A stretch of DNA of 64,000 nt, from positions 116,546 to 180,545 of the forward strand of contig JADGFA010000001.1 of NCBI GenBank assembly GCA_016744065.1, read 5' to 3'. Origin of the DNA: Gammaproteobacteria bacterium (GTDB taxonomy: Bacteria; Pseudomonadota; Gammaproteobacteria; SZUA-229). The translations under genes and the position numbers were made by a program. This document shows, piece after piece, positions 34,072-42,652 of this stretch (position 1 is its first letter; each line of letters starts with the position of its first letter). The notes under the pieces are model-generated. The model searched no databases. It had not been told where the DNA came from and was given only the letters and a program-made list of their open reading frames with translations.

Positions 34072-36369
34072 TTAAGCAGTTTTATTTTTTTTGTCGGAGT
34101 CAATTGCCATTAACAAGGGAGGCAGTAATAAAAAGTCCAGAATGAGTGCAACAGCAATAATAATGCTGGTCATTAATCCCATGCCTGAGTTCAGTTCAAA
34201 GTTGGACTGTGAAAGTACCATAAAGCCTGAAATTAAAACGGCTGAGGTGACCCATAAAGCAACTCCTACATTTTTGAAGGCATAACGAACAGCCTGTTGG
34301 CTATCAAGGCCTTTTTCTTTTCTGGCGCGTATATATTTACTCATAAAGTGAATGGTATCATCTACGACTATACCCAGCGTCATAGCGGTTACGATTGATA
34401 GAGCAAGCCCAACTTCACCAACAGCCAGGCCCCATATACCAAAAGCAACACCGGCTGGAAACAGATTAGGAATCAGGCTGATTAAGCCGTATTTTACTGA
34501 TTTCAGGGCAATAATTAAAACCAGTGAAATTAAAGCCAGTGCTATTGTGGTACCCGTTAACATACTTATAATATTACGCCTGCCAATGTGTGCAAACATA
34601 ATAGAAGGGCTGGCACCATTAGCCATAATGTCGGGTGTATTTTGTTGCATCCAGTCATTAGCTCTTTGCTCAAGTGCAAGTAGCTCATTTGATGAAATAG
34701 TTTTTAATACCACATTGACTTTAGTTGACTGTTTGGCAACGTCAATCTGATTATTTAAATCCAGGCCATAGGGTAAGGACATTTCATAAAGTAAAAGGTA
34801 CTGTGCAGCCAGTTCCTTACTCTCAGGTAATTTATAATAACTTTCATCATCTCCATGCATGTTTTTATTTAAACGCTTGAAGGTATCAGTGATTGTACTT
34901 ACATGCAGCGCTTCATCCTGCATTTCATACCAGTCAGTAAATTTTTCAACCTGAGCTAAAAATTCAGGTCTGCTAACACCTTCTTTTTCACCACTGTTTA
35001 ATGAATAGGCTATTGTATAAGTGCCAGTAAGATTTTCGGTTGTAAAGTCAGTGTCGCGTCTGAACTCTATTGATTCATCGAAGTACTTTACAAATACATC
35101 ATTTAAATCATTTTGAGGAATCATCGCAATAAAAATAAGTACGATAGTGGTGAATAACATAAGCAATGCATTACGTTTTTCTACTACAAAATTCCCTAGC
35201 TTATCCATCATACCGGTACCGGCAATAAAATGTTTTGCATGAATAGGTAGAATAAACATGATAGCGGGTAAAAATGTAATGGTTAATAAAAAAGCGCCCA
35301 GTACGCCAAAAGTAGACATATTTCCCAGGTCACCAAATGGAGGGGCATCACTTGAATTCAGGCTTAGAAAGCCCATAGCTGTTGTGATAGTGGTTAAAAA
35401 TATAGGCATAAAGTTAACACGCATACTCTCTACAATGGCGTCGTGTTTACTCATACCTTTATGTATTTCCTGTAGCATGGTTACCAGTAGGTGAACTGCT
35501 CCAGCGATAGCAATGGTTAAAATGATAATAGGCGCGGATGCTGATGGTGGTGTTAATTTAATACCAAAATGCCCGCCAGCTCCCATGCCGATAATAATAG
35601 AACAAAGTACCAGTATGATGGTTGCTACCGTGGCACTAAAACCCTTAAGTAATAATAAAAGAACAATTGCAATGAGACCAAATGCCATGGGGATTAATGT
35701 CTGTCCATCAGCCTGACTGGCTTCAGGAAAAGCATTGTTCATCATGACCATACCGGCTAAACGAAAATCAATATCGGGGTATTTGACTTTTGCTTCAGCT
35801 AACATTTTTCGTGCATAGGCAACAGTTGCCGGGTTTTCTATCATTTGATCTATACCAGGTAACTGTACGGTGACATTTATACCGGTATGTGCTGAATTAA
35901 GAGAAAGTAGTCTTGCTGCCAGTGCGGGTTCTTTTAGTGCAACTTTTTGAGCATAGTCCAGTTGTTCTTTTGTCATGCTTGTGGGTTCTAATATAAGATC
36001 ATCAACGATCAAATCATCTTCTTCAGCATAGGTGTGTTGAAAATTGGTAATGGAATCGACCCGTATGGAATGAGGTATTTGCCAGGCTTCTTTGGTTATT
36101 GCCTGGATAGCAGATAAGTTTTCAGGTGTAAATATATTGCCATTCTTAGGTGAGATAACAAACATAACATTGTCATCTTTTGTATAGGTACCCTGTAAGT
36201 CTTCAAATGCATTCAGCTGCGGATTATCTTTACTAAAGAAGACACGGTAATCGTTGGAGAAGGGCATTAATTTTGGAGCCCCACTACCTATAACACCCAC
36301 CATTATTAATGAGAGTAATATTACAAGATAGCGCCACTTTAATATCCATTCGGTATATCTAACAAGCAT
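34072..36369 (-). CDS. RND/MMPL-family transporter (COG1033 type)
   Basis: The 765 residues have the two-fold RND layout of this smaller family. There is one membrane segment at about 14-31, a periplasmic domain, five membrane segments (about 225-375), a second leading segment at about 400-418, another periplasmic domain, and five segments (about 610-755). The motif GIVVDDTIHFMSKYIRAR in the second half holds the paired Asp residues typical of proton-driven RND transporters. It is not the AcrB-type drug pump. With a TetR gene upstream and LolA-like, thioesterase and barrel genes downstream, export of a lipid or hydrophobic compound toward the outer membrane is the best inference. Confidence 0.88.
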   Translation of the reverse strand: MLVRYTEWILKWRYLVILLSLIMVGVIGSGAPKLMPFSNDYRVFFSKDNPQLNAFEDLQGTYTKDDNVMFVISPKNGNIFTPENLSAIQAITKEAWQIPHSIRVDSITNFQHTYAEEDDLIVDDLILEPTSMTKEQLDYAQKVALKEPALAARLLSLNSAHTGINVTVQLPGIDQMIENPATVAYARKMLAEAKVKYPDIDFRLAGMVMMNNAFPEASQADGQTLIPMAFGLIAIVLLLLLKGFSATVATIILVLCSIIIGMGAGGHFGIKLTPPSASAPIIILTIAIAGAVHLLVTMLQEIHKGMSKHDAIVESMRVNFMPIFLTTITTAMGFLSLNSSDAPPFGDLGNMSTFGVLGAFLLTITFLPAIMFILPIHAKHFIAGTGMMDKLGNFVVEKRNALLMLFTTIVLIFIAMIPQNDLNDVFVKYFDESIEFRRDTDFTTENLTGTYTIAYSLNSGEKEGVSRPEFLAQVEKFTDWYEMQDEALHVSTITDTFKRLNKNMHGDDESYYKLPESKELAAQYLLLYEMSLPYGLDLNNQIDVAKQSTKVNVVLKTISSNELLALEQRANDWMQQNTPDIMANGASPSIMFAHIGRRNIISMLTGTTIALALISLVLIIALKSVKYGLISLIPNLFPAGVAFGIWGLAVGEVGLALSIVTAMTLGIVVDDTIHFMSKYIRARKEKGLDSQQAVRYAFKNVGVALWVTSAVLISGFMVLSQSNFELNSGMGLMTSIIIAVALILDFLLLPPLLMAIDSDKKNKTA

Positions 36370-36397
36370 AGGGGGTCTCCAGGTTATTGTGGTTTAT

Positions 36398-37168
36398 TCA
36401 AATTTTTATTTTTAATTTATTAAGTTGTTTTATTTCTTCAGGAAATAGTTCTTTGTAGAGTTTTTCTCGAAGTTCATAAATATCAAATTCTGAACTTAGT
36501 GGTTGCCACTGATAACTATCTAATAATTTGTGGCTATTTACCCAGGCCATTTCAAGTGGGTCCTGCATGCCTAATTTTTCAAACGGTATGGCTGTCATAC
36601 TCAACAGGTTAGAGCCATAGCCCATAGTCCATAATCCAAGCATAATACTGTGGGGGATATGTGGCTGGTCTTTGGGGATATCATTATCGTTAATAGCATC
36701 ACGAACAATTTCTAAAACAATACTGGTGATATTCTGTTCTTGCTGGAACAGGCGTAACTGTTTTTCTTCAGACACTTTTTCTCTAATAGCTGGAGATTTA
36801 ATGATCTGCATATTTTGCGTTTCAAGTGGGTGTAGCTGAGCATATAAACTCTGTGCTATACCGATTGCCGCTATACGTTCACGATGGCTACCTGAATAGT
36901 CACGCGCTCGACCGAACATTTCGGTTAGCGAGCTCATACAGCGGCAACTAATTCCACTAATAATCTCTTCTTTGCTGGAAAAATGGTTATAAACCGTTCC
37001 TTTAGAGTATTCAATATCAGCAGCTATTCGTTCCATGGTCAGCCCCTGCATGCCTTCTTTTTGTAATATTTTTTGAGCACTGTCGAGAATAAGTTGCTCT
37101 CGTTCAAATAGTTCTCGTTGTTTACGAGTCATTTGAGCGGCGCTTTGTGAGGAGAATGAATTTGTCAT
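36398..37168 (-). CDS. TetR-family transcriptional regulator (upstream of RND operon)
   Basis: The 256-residue protein has the TetR N-terminal DNA-binding domain (about 18-65) with the helix-turn-helix GLTMERIAADIEYSKGTVYNHF and SSKEEI, and a long all-alpha effector domain. It lies 28 bases upstream of the RND transporter on the same strand, so it very likely autoregulates and controls that operon. The start at 37168 lacks a ribosome-binding sequence. A good promoter places transcription start within a base or two of this ATG, so the message may be leaderless. A second in-frame ATG at 37132 also lacks a ribosome-binding sequence. Confidence 0.9.
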   Translation of the reverse strand: MTNSFSSQSAAQMTRKQRELFEREQLILDSAQKILQKEGMQGLTMERIAADIEYSKGTVYNHFSSKEEIISGISCRCMSSLTEMFGRARDYSGSHRERIAAIGIAQSLYAQLHPLETQNMQIIKSPAIREKVSEEKQLRLFQQEQNITSIVLEIVRDAINDNDIPKDQPHIPHSIMLGLWTMGYGSNLLSMTAIPFEKLGMQDPLEMAWVNSHKLLDSYQWQPLSSEFDIYELREKLYKELFPEEIKQLNKLKIKI

Positions 37169-37173
37169 TGCGT

Positions 37174-37203
37174 ATAATATGACGAAGCGTCAAAAAATGT
37201 CAA
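37174..37203 (-). promoter_or_regulatory. Sigma-70 promoter with internal operator for the TetR-RND operon
   Basis: On the minus strand TTGACA (37203-37198) and TATTAT (37179-37174) are separated by 18 bases. The spacer contains the perfect 13-base palindrome TGACGCTTCGTCA (37192-37180), which would block RNA polymerase when bound. The expected transcription start is near 37167, at the start codon of the TetR gene. The promoter elements are seen; binding by this TetR is inferred. Confidence 0.7.
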
Positions 37204-37452
37204 CATGAATATTAGTTGGACATATGTATGATAATCATCTTGTTGGTTTAAGCAGGCTAAAGTATCAAAAATGCGTATTGGTTCCGTATGAACAACGTTG
37301 GGTGATGTTTTTCTTATGTCTGGTGTGAAACACAACCTGTAATGAGTATGGGGGACTTTATTAACAGACAGAGCAGATCGACCTGTGGAGGTAGTGCCTG
37401 TTAGAAATAATATTATTTTCATGGTTGTTTTGATAGCTTTACACCGTGTAAA

Positions 37453-37481
37453 TTGATTTCATGTTGATTTGACTCTATACT
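37453..37481 (+). promoter_or_regulatory. Sigma-70 promoter of the divergent TetR gene
   Basis: TTGATT (37453-37458) and TATACT (37476-37481) are separated by 17 bases. Seven bases lie between the -10 element and the ATG at 37489, so the transcript would start at or next to the start codon and be leaderless. Confidence 0.62.
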
Positions 37482-37498
37482 TTACATCATGTCAAGTA
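37478..37498. promoter_or_regulatory. Palindromic operator candidate over the start of the second TetR gene
   Basis: This 21-base sequence is symmetric about 37488, with 9 of 10 base pairs matching (TACTT-ACAT half against ATGT-AAGTA half). It covers part of the -10 element, the predicted transcription start and the start codon. Autoregulation by the encoded TetR protein is the simplest reading. Confidence 0.55.
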
Positions 37499-38088
37499 AA
37501 AATATTAAAACCAGAGATCGTATACTGGATGCAGCCTGGAATTTGTTAGAGGAAAACCAGGGGCAGGGCGTACGCATGTCGGATATTGCAATGAAGGCGG
37601 GTGTTAGCCGACAGGCGCTTTATCTTCATTTCAGTAAGCGTTCAGAGCTGCTTATTGCAACAACCCGGTATATTGATGAGGTGAAGGGAGTTGATGCACG
37701 GCTGGAATTGAGCCGCAGTGCCAGAACCGGTATTAGTCGCATTGAAGCTTATATCGATGCATGGGGGCATTACATTCCAGAGGTGTATGGTGTTGCAAAG
37801 GCGCTTCTTTTAATGAAAGAAACCGATGAGGCAGCGGCCATGGCATGGGATGATCGAATGCAGGCATTGCGTCAGGGTTGTGAGGCTGCAATAGTGGCAT
37901 TAAGTAAGGATGGTGAATTGTCAGGTGAGTATACCGTTCAGCAGGCAACAGATATTTTCTGGACAATGTTATCGGTTAGAAACTGGGAGCAGTTTACGAA
38001 TGACTGTGGCTGGTCACGAGAGATGTATATTGAAATGACGAAGTTATTAGCTCATCGTATATTTGTAGTAGATGCAGCATCCCGTTAA
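37489..38088 (+). CDS. TetR/AcrR-family transcriptional regulator
   Basis: The 199 residues have the TetR DNA-binding domain at about 8-55, with the helix-turn-helix VRMSDIAMKAGVSRQALYLHFSKRSEL, here quoted in its recognisable core, followed by an all-alpha ligand domain. It is divergent from the TetR-RND operon but its own promoter and palindrome differ from those of the other regulator, so it probably has a different regulon. No same-strand target gene follows closely: truD is 130 bases away and is a housekeeping gene. The effector is unknown. Confidence 0.9.
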   Translation: MSSKNIKTRDRILDAAWNLLEENQGQGVRMSDIAMKAGVSRQALYLHFSKRSELLIATTRYIDEVKGVDARLELSRSARTGISRIEAYIDAWGHYIPEVYGVAKALLLMKETDEAAAMAWDDRMQALRQGCEAAIVALSKDGELSGEYTVQQATDIFWTMLSVRNWEQFTNDCGWSREMYIEMTKLLAHRIFVVDAASR

Positions 38089-38217
38089 ATTGAAAGATTA
38101 AATGCGATAAAATCCTCTGTATTTGATATTATCGCATCCGTTTTGATAGTGCGAAGAATAATAAATTACCTGTAGAAAAAATAATGATTATAACGTTTTT
38201 AATTAAAAAGAAAGTAT

Positions 38218-39243
38218 ATGCAATACAGTTTTAATGATCTGGCTTATGCCTATGAAAAGCCAGTTATAAAAGGCCGTTTAAAAGCACAGAATTCAGATTT
38301 TCGTGTTGACGAAATTATGCCAATAGAAGTATCAGGTGACGGTGAGCACTTATGGCTAAAGATTGAAAAAAATGGTTCTAATACAGACTGGGTTGCACAG
38401 CAACTGGCAAAGTATGCGGATATTAAATCAATGGGCGTAAGCTATGCTGGAATGAAAGATCGCCATGCGGTAACAACGCAATGGTTTAGCCTTCATTTAC
38501 CAGGTATGGATGATCCAGATTTTTCTGATTTGCAGACAGATGAATTTAAAATTTTACAGAAATCACGGCATAATAGAAAACTTAAACGCGGGGCTTTATC
38601 GGGCAATCGTTTTCAGATACGTATTACAGAATTAGACGGTGATATTCAGTTACTGGAGAAAAAATTACAGATAATAAAACAAAATGGTGTTCCCAATTAT
38701 TTTGGAGAGCAGCGTTTTGGTCGAGATATGGGGAATTTATTAAAAGCTGAAAAGTTATTTAATCGAGAATTAAAAAAAGTAAAAAAGCAACAGCGAGGTT
38801 TATATTTGTCGTCGGCTCGTTCGTGGATTTTTAACCAGATTTTATCAATGCGTATAGAGCAGAAAAACTGGTTAACACCTGTTTTGGGTGAAGTCTTTAT
38901 GTTGAATGGTAAATCAGCCTGTTTTTCCAGCGAAGGTGAAAATAGCGAAGCATTAAGTCAGCGTTTACAGGATAAAGAAATAAATTTAACCGCCTGTTTA
39001 TGGGGTGAAGGTGAAAGTATGGCAACGCAGGACGTGTTGCAACTGGAAAATGTGATTGCAGAAGAATTTAAAATTTTAGCCGCTGGGCTGGAGTCGGCAA
39101 GGCTAAAGCAGGAAAGGCGTGCATTAAGGTTAGTGCCGGGTAATTTAAGCTGGAATATTAAAGATGATTTTCTGGAAATTAGCTTTGATTTGCCGCCAGG
39201 CACCTATGCAACCATGTTGTTGCGTGAATGCGTGAATGCGTGA
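38218..39243 (+). CDS. truD: tRNA pseudouridine(13) synthase TruD
   Basis: TruD converts uridine 13 of some tRNAs, notably tRNA-Glu, to pseudouridine. The 341 residues include the family hallmarks SYAGMKDRHAVTTQW with the catalytic Asp, the segment NRFQIRITELDG, NYFGEQRFGRD and the late LPPGTYATMLLRE. Length fits the family. The final codons and the stop fall inside three tandem copies of TGCGTGAA, so the last residues are probably not under strong constraint. It is normally clustered with surE, ispF or pcm genes; here it stands alone. Confidence 0.95.
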   Translation: MQYSFNDLAYAYEKPVIKGRLKAQNSDFRVDEIMPIEVSGDGEHLWLKIEKNGSNTDWVAQQLAKYADIKSMGVSYAGMKDRHAVTTQWFSLHLPGMDDPDFSDLQTDEFKILQKSRHNRKLKRGALSGNRFQIRITELDGDIQLLEKKLQIIKQNGVPNYFGEQRFGRDMGNLLKAEKLFNRELKKVKKQQRGLYLSSARSWIFNQILSMRIEQKNWLTPVLGEVFMLNGKSACFSSEGENSEALSQRLQDKEINLTACLWGEGESMATQDVLQLENVIAEEFKILAAGLESARLKQERRALRLVPGNLSWNIKDDFLEISFDLPPGTYATMLLRECVNA

Positions 39244-39244
39244 A
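39221..39244 (+). repeat. Three tandem 8-bp repeats spanning the truD stop codon
   Basis: TGCGTGAA occurs three times without interruption at 39221, 39229 and 39237. The truD stop TGA (39241-39243) lies in the third copy. Because 8 is not a multiple of 3, gain or loss of a copy would change the reading frame and the C-terminal residues. Confidence 0.9.
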
Positions 39245-39334
39245 TGTGTTTAATTAATGTGTAGTAGATAAACTGATGGCTTTGTTTTCTTATGAAAAAA
39301 ATTATGCCAGAAAATATTTCCCTTACTGAAAGCC

Positions 39335-39354
39335 CACTATTTATAGTGTTTTTT
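39335..39354 (+). terminator. Weak rho-independent terminator after truD
   Basis: CACTA (39335-39339) pairs with TAGTG (39344-39348) and six T residues follow. The stem is short, so termination strength is uncertain. Confidence 0.45.
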
Positions 39355-39432
39355 CATCTGATTTAAATCATCAGTGGTTTTGAAGGGAGGTTTATGTCTG
39401 AAAAACAGATATATTTAAATTCCACTTAAAAA

Positions 39433-41127
39433 TCATTTTAAACTTTCAAGTAATTCTATATATTGGTCGGCTGCCCGAGGCGGACTCCAGAAATAACCCT
39501 GTCCATAATCTACTCCCAGTTCTTTTATTTTATTGAGTTGCTCTTTAGTTTCAATGCCCTCAGCAACCAGTTTTAATCCTAAGCCCTTAGCCAGTCCATA
39601 TATTGCATTTACAATAGCGATGTCATCTTGATCATGTAGTATTCCATCAGTAAATGATTTGTCTATTTTTAATATATCTATTGGCAGGCGCTTCAGGTAT
39701 GAGAGTGAAGCATAACCGGTTCCAAAATCGTCAATAGATATTTTAATGCCCATATTGTGTAACTCATTTAGTATTGCCTCTGCCTGATTTTCATTTTTTA
39801 ACAAAGTGCTTTCAGTCAGTTCAAGTTCAATATGAGAGGCATCTAGCTGGTGTTCATCTAATGTTTTTTGCAGCAGGCTAACCAGGTCCTGTTCTTTAAA
39901 CTGGCGTCCAGAAACATTTATGGATATATTAGTTACAGGAATGTTTTCACTTTGCCATGATTTAAACTGTTTGCAGGCTTTTTCGATCACCTGCTGCCCA
40001 AGCGGAATAATTAATCCGGTTTCTTCGGCAATGGGAATAAATTCATCAGGTGGAATGATGCCTTGTTCAGGGTGGTTCCAGCGCACCAGCGCCTCCATTC
40101 CATTTGCTATACCTGTTGTTAAGTCTATTTTAGGCTGGTAATGAACAATGAGTTCGTCATTTTCTAATGCGTGGCGTAAATTGTTTTCAAGCTCTAATCG
40201 GCGGCGTGCCTGTTTGCCGAGGTCAGGCGAATAGAATTCATATATATTGCCGCCATGTTCTTTTGCTCGATAAAGTGCTGCATCTGAATGACTTAACAGG
40301 CTGCCAATGTCGGTGCCATCCTGAGGATACATGCTAATACCAATACTGGCTTTTACATGTATATTTTGATCCATAATTGTCATGCTGTGTTCAATTGTAC
40401 GGGAAAATTTAGCCGCCATTAAACCAACATCTTCTAGTTGCTGTATATTTTCAATAATTAAAATAAATTCATCACCACCACTACGAGAAAGGGTGTCTGT
40501 GTCACGTATTTTTTTGCCTAAACGGCTGGCAACAGACATTATTACTTTGTCACCGTTATTGTGCCCGAGTGTTTCATTAATTAATTTCAGGTTATCGATA
40601 TCAATCATTAATAATGCGAGCATTGTTTTGTTGCGTTGGGCACGTAGAGTTGCCGATTCCAAACGATCGAGAAGTAAGGTTCGATTGGGTAGCCCCGTGA
40701 GTGAATCATGGAATTCGAGGCGCTTTACTTTTTGCTTATTATGCTCGCCTTCAACAATGCGTTTAACGCGTTGCTTGAATACAGACCAGTTAATAGGTTT
40801 GGTAATATAGTCAATTGCACCTGCATCAAATGCGTTATTAACGGAGGTGTCATCATCTAAAGATGTGATGATAAGTACAGGGGGAGGGTTGGATACCTGT
40901 AATGTGATTTCTTTGCAGGCTGTTATGCCATCTACATCCGGCATGACCAGATCAAAAATAGCCAGATCATAAGTAAATTCCCGACATAGGCCGATAGCTT
41001 CCATACCAGATCGGGCCTCAGTTACATCATAATTATCTTCTGATAATATATGGCGTAGTAATAGTAGTATTGATGGGTCATCATCAGCAATTATGATGTT
41101 ACCGGCTTTGTTGGCTGATGCATCCAT
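39433..41127 (-). CDS. Response regulator with GGDEF and EAL domains (cyclic-di-GMP turnover)
   Basis: The 564 residues comprise a receiver (about 10-130; DDDPS, phospho-acceptor Asp in AIFDLVMPDVDG, Lys in ITKPINW), a diguanylate cyclase domain (about 145-300) with intact SGGDEF and an RDTD inhibitory site five residues before it, and a phosphodiesterase domain (about 310-560) with EALVRWNHP, NVSGRQF, ELTESTLL, DDFGTGYASLSYLKRLP, AEGIET and QGYFWSPP. Both catalytic domains look complete, so it may switch between making and degrading cyclic-di-GMP under control of its receiver. No cognate kinase is adjacent. It could connect to the motility genes earlier in the window, but nothing in the sequence proves that. 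Confidence 0.94.
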   Translation of the reverse strand: MDASANKAGNIIIADDDPSILLLLRHILSEDNYDVTEARSGMEAIGLCREFTYDLAIFDLVMPDVDGITACKEITLQVSNPPPVLIITSLDDDTSVNNAFDAGAIDYITKPINWSVFKQRVKRIVEGEHNKQKVKRLEFHDSLTGLPNRTLLLDRLESATLRAQRNKTMLALLMIDIDNLKLINETLGHNNGDKVIMSVASRLGKKIRDTDTLSRSGGDEFILIIENIQQLEDVGLMAAKFSRTIEHSMTIMDQNIHVKASIGISMYPQDGTDIGSLLSHSDAALYRAKEHGGNIYEFYSPDLGKQARRRLELENNLRHALENDELIVHYQPKIDLTTGIANGMEALVRWNHPEQGIIPPDEFIPIAEETGLIIPLGQQVIEKACKQFKSWQSENIPVTNISINVSGRQFKEQDLVSLLQKTLDEHQLDASHIELELTESTLLKNENQAEAILNELHNMGIKISIDDFGTGYASLSYLKRLPIDILKIDKSFTDGILHDQDDIAIVNAIYGLAKGLGLKLVAEGIETKEQLNKIKELGVDYGQGYFWSPPRAADQYIELLESLK

Positions 41128-41480
41128 AAGGTATCATTTTTCCTGTAATTTAAAGGACTTATAGGGAGATTAGCACAAGAATTTTAAATTGCTGCTGGGA
41201 GTGTATATCTATACCAAATCCGCTTAAAAAAGTGTTTTTTTACTATTATGGGAAAGCTTTTTTGCATTTTAATCAAAGTTCTTTTTATATGCTTCGTAAA
41301 TTACCTTTAAATGCCAATGGTTATTAGGTTTAATGTTTGTTAGTAAGTAGCACTACAGAGAAAGAAAAACAGAAGGTCAGTTGAAACTGCTATTTAGTAA
41401 GCTAAGTTCCAGCTTTTTGATTATGTTATTATCAGTATCGTGAAAAACATTATAAATATCAGCTTTAAACAGAGGCAGAA
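41128..41480. other. Divergent intergenic region, no gene found
   Basis: These 353 AT-rich bases separate the GGDEF-EAL gene from the SIMPL gene and should hold promoters for both. I see A/T runs but no convincing -35/-10 pair, repeat or RNA. The only longer minus-strand frame is antisense to the 5' end of the SIMPL gene and looks spurious. Confidence 0.45.
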
Positions 41481-42248
41481 ATGAACAGAATATTATTAGT
41501 ATTATTTTGCGGGCTGACGACGACTTCAGCTTTTTCTGCTCCTGAGTTAAAAGGAAGCCCTCAGGAGCTTCGAGGGTTTCTTTATCCAACAGATAAAGTG
41601 GTAACGATTAGTGCTGAGGCAGAGGAGAAGGCATACTCAGATAAGGCCATTGTCAGTTTGGTGGTAACGACAGAGAACGAATTATTGTCTTTGGCCATTT
41701 CAGGTAATAGTTCACTGCGTGAAAAGGTTAGCCGATTACTTGTGAAAGCCGGAGTTAATCAGGATGATATTAAAAGTTCTAAATTTTCATCTTCGCCTGA
41801 GTATGGCTGGTTTGGTAGTAAGCCGTCGAGTTACAAAGTCGTTAATCGTATGGCTGTATCCATTTTACAGGAAGAGCAGTTAAAAGAGATTGCTGCTGTA
41901 GCTGATAAGCACGAAGAAGTTGAGCTTTCTAATATTGCTTTTGAGCATACAAAAAAAGATGAATATAACGCAAAAGTAAAAGCAAAGGCTTTAAAAAAAG
42001 TGATTAAGCAAAAAAAGTTTTATGAGAAATCGCTTGGTCTTAAGCTTAGTCCTATTGGAATACGGGATTCTAATATTCGTCAGAGGGCTACTCGTGGAGC
42101 AAGCGTATTAAAAGACGTTGTGGTTTCAGCCAGGCGAGCGAAAGAGAGTTATTCGTCGATAGCTAAATACCGTGAACCAGTACAGGACTCTTCTTTTGAC
42201 GAGATTAAGTATGAAGCTAACCTGTCGGTTGATTTTAAAATTAAATAA
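41481..42248 (+). CDS. SIMPL (DUF541) domain periplasmic protein
   Basis: The 255 residues begin with a signal peptide (RILLVLFCGLTTTSAFSA, cleavage at about 20). A SIMPL domain follows, with the typical opening VTISAEAEEKAYSDKAIVSLVVTTE (here as landmark) and paired beta strands, including FSSSPEYGW and the conserved YKVVNRMAVSI. Family members such as YggE/BP26 are periplasmic oligomers linked to stress tolerance, with no firm biochemical role. It has the GGCAG ribosome-binding region a few bases before its ATG. Neighbours give no functional hint. Confidence 0.85.
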   Translation: MNRILLVLFCGLTTTSAFSAPELKGSPQELRGFLYPTDKVVTISAEAEEKAYSDKAIVSLVVTTENELLSLAISGNSSLREKVSRLLVKAGVNQDDIKSSKFSSSPEYGWFGSKPSSYKVVNRMAVSILQEEQLKEIAAVADKHEEVELSNIAFEHTKKDEYNAKVKAKALKKVIKQKKFYEKSLGLKLSPIGIRDSNIRQRATRGASVLKDVVVSARRAKESYSSIAKYREPVQDSSFDEIKYEANLSVDFKIK

Positions 42249-42652
42249 TAGCTACATAATAATTCAGGATTTAGATCGTTGATAGTTGCTTCTGGCGAGG
42301 TATTTTAATACATACGAAGCATCTAAAATGGATTGTCTCCCACCCTGATTCATAAGTGTTTCTACGTCCGTTTTTTCTTTTTTCCCGGCATAATTTTTGT
42401 TTTACATACAATACAATTATCCTGATGGTTAATTATTAACCAGTGAACGGGTTTATACTTGCTGTGAATTTGTCGCCATTATCAGTAAAAATGCCTCAAA
42501 ATGTCTGAATCTGACTTGGTTACTGGGGGATTGCAGGTTATCATTGCAAATTAGATTTTTCCATTGTCATGCTCTTACCTGAGGAAATCAGTTGGAAGTA
42601 CTTTTAGCTAGTCTTTCCAGGTTTAATGGGCAACTTATTATAAGATTTAAGA
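42249..42652. other. Intergenic region upstream of accA with a 17-bp palindrome
   Basis: This 404-base gap contains one perfect palindrome, TGGTTAATTATTAACCA at 42426-42442, which could be a regulator binding site for accA-tilS. I found no gene or RNA. The accA start is preceded only by a weak ribosome-binding sequence (TAAG). Confidence 0.5.

Noticed and set aside
37165..37422. Minus-strand 85-codon frame between the two TetR genes
   Set aside because: It overlaps both the promoter and operator of the TetR-RND operon, has no ribosome-binding sequence and no recognisable protein pattern.
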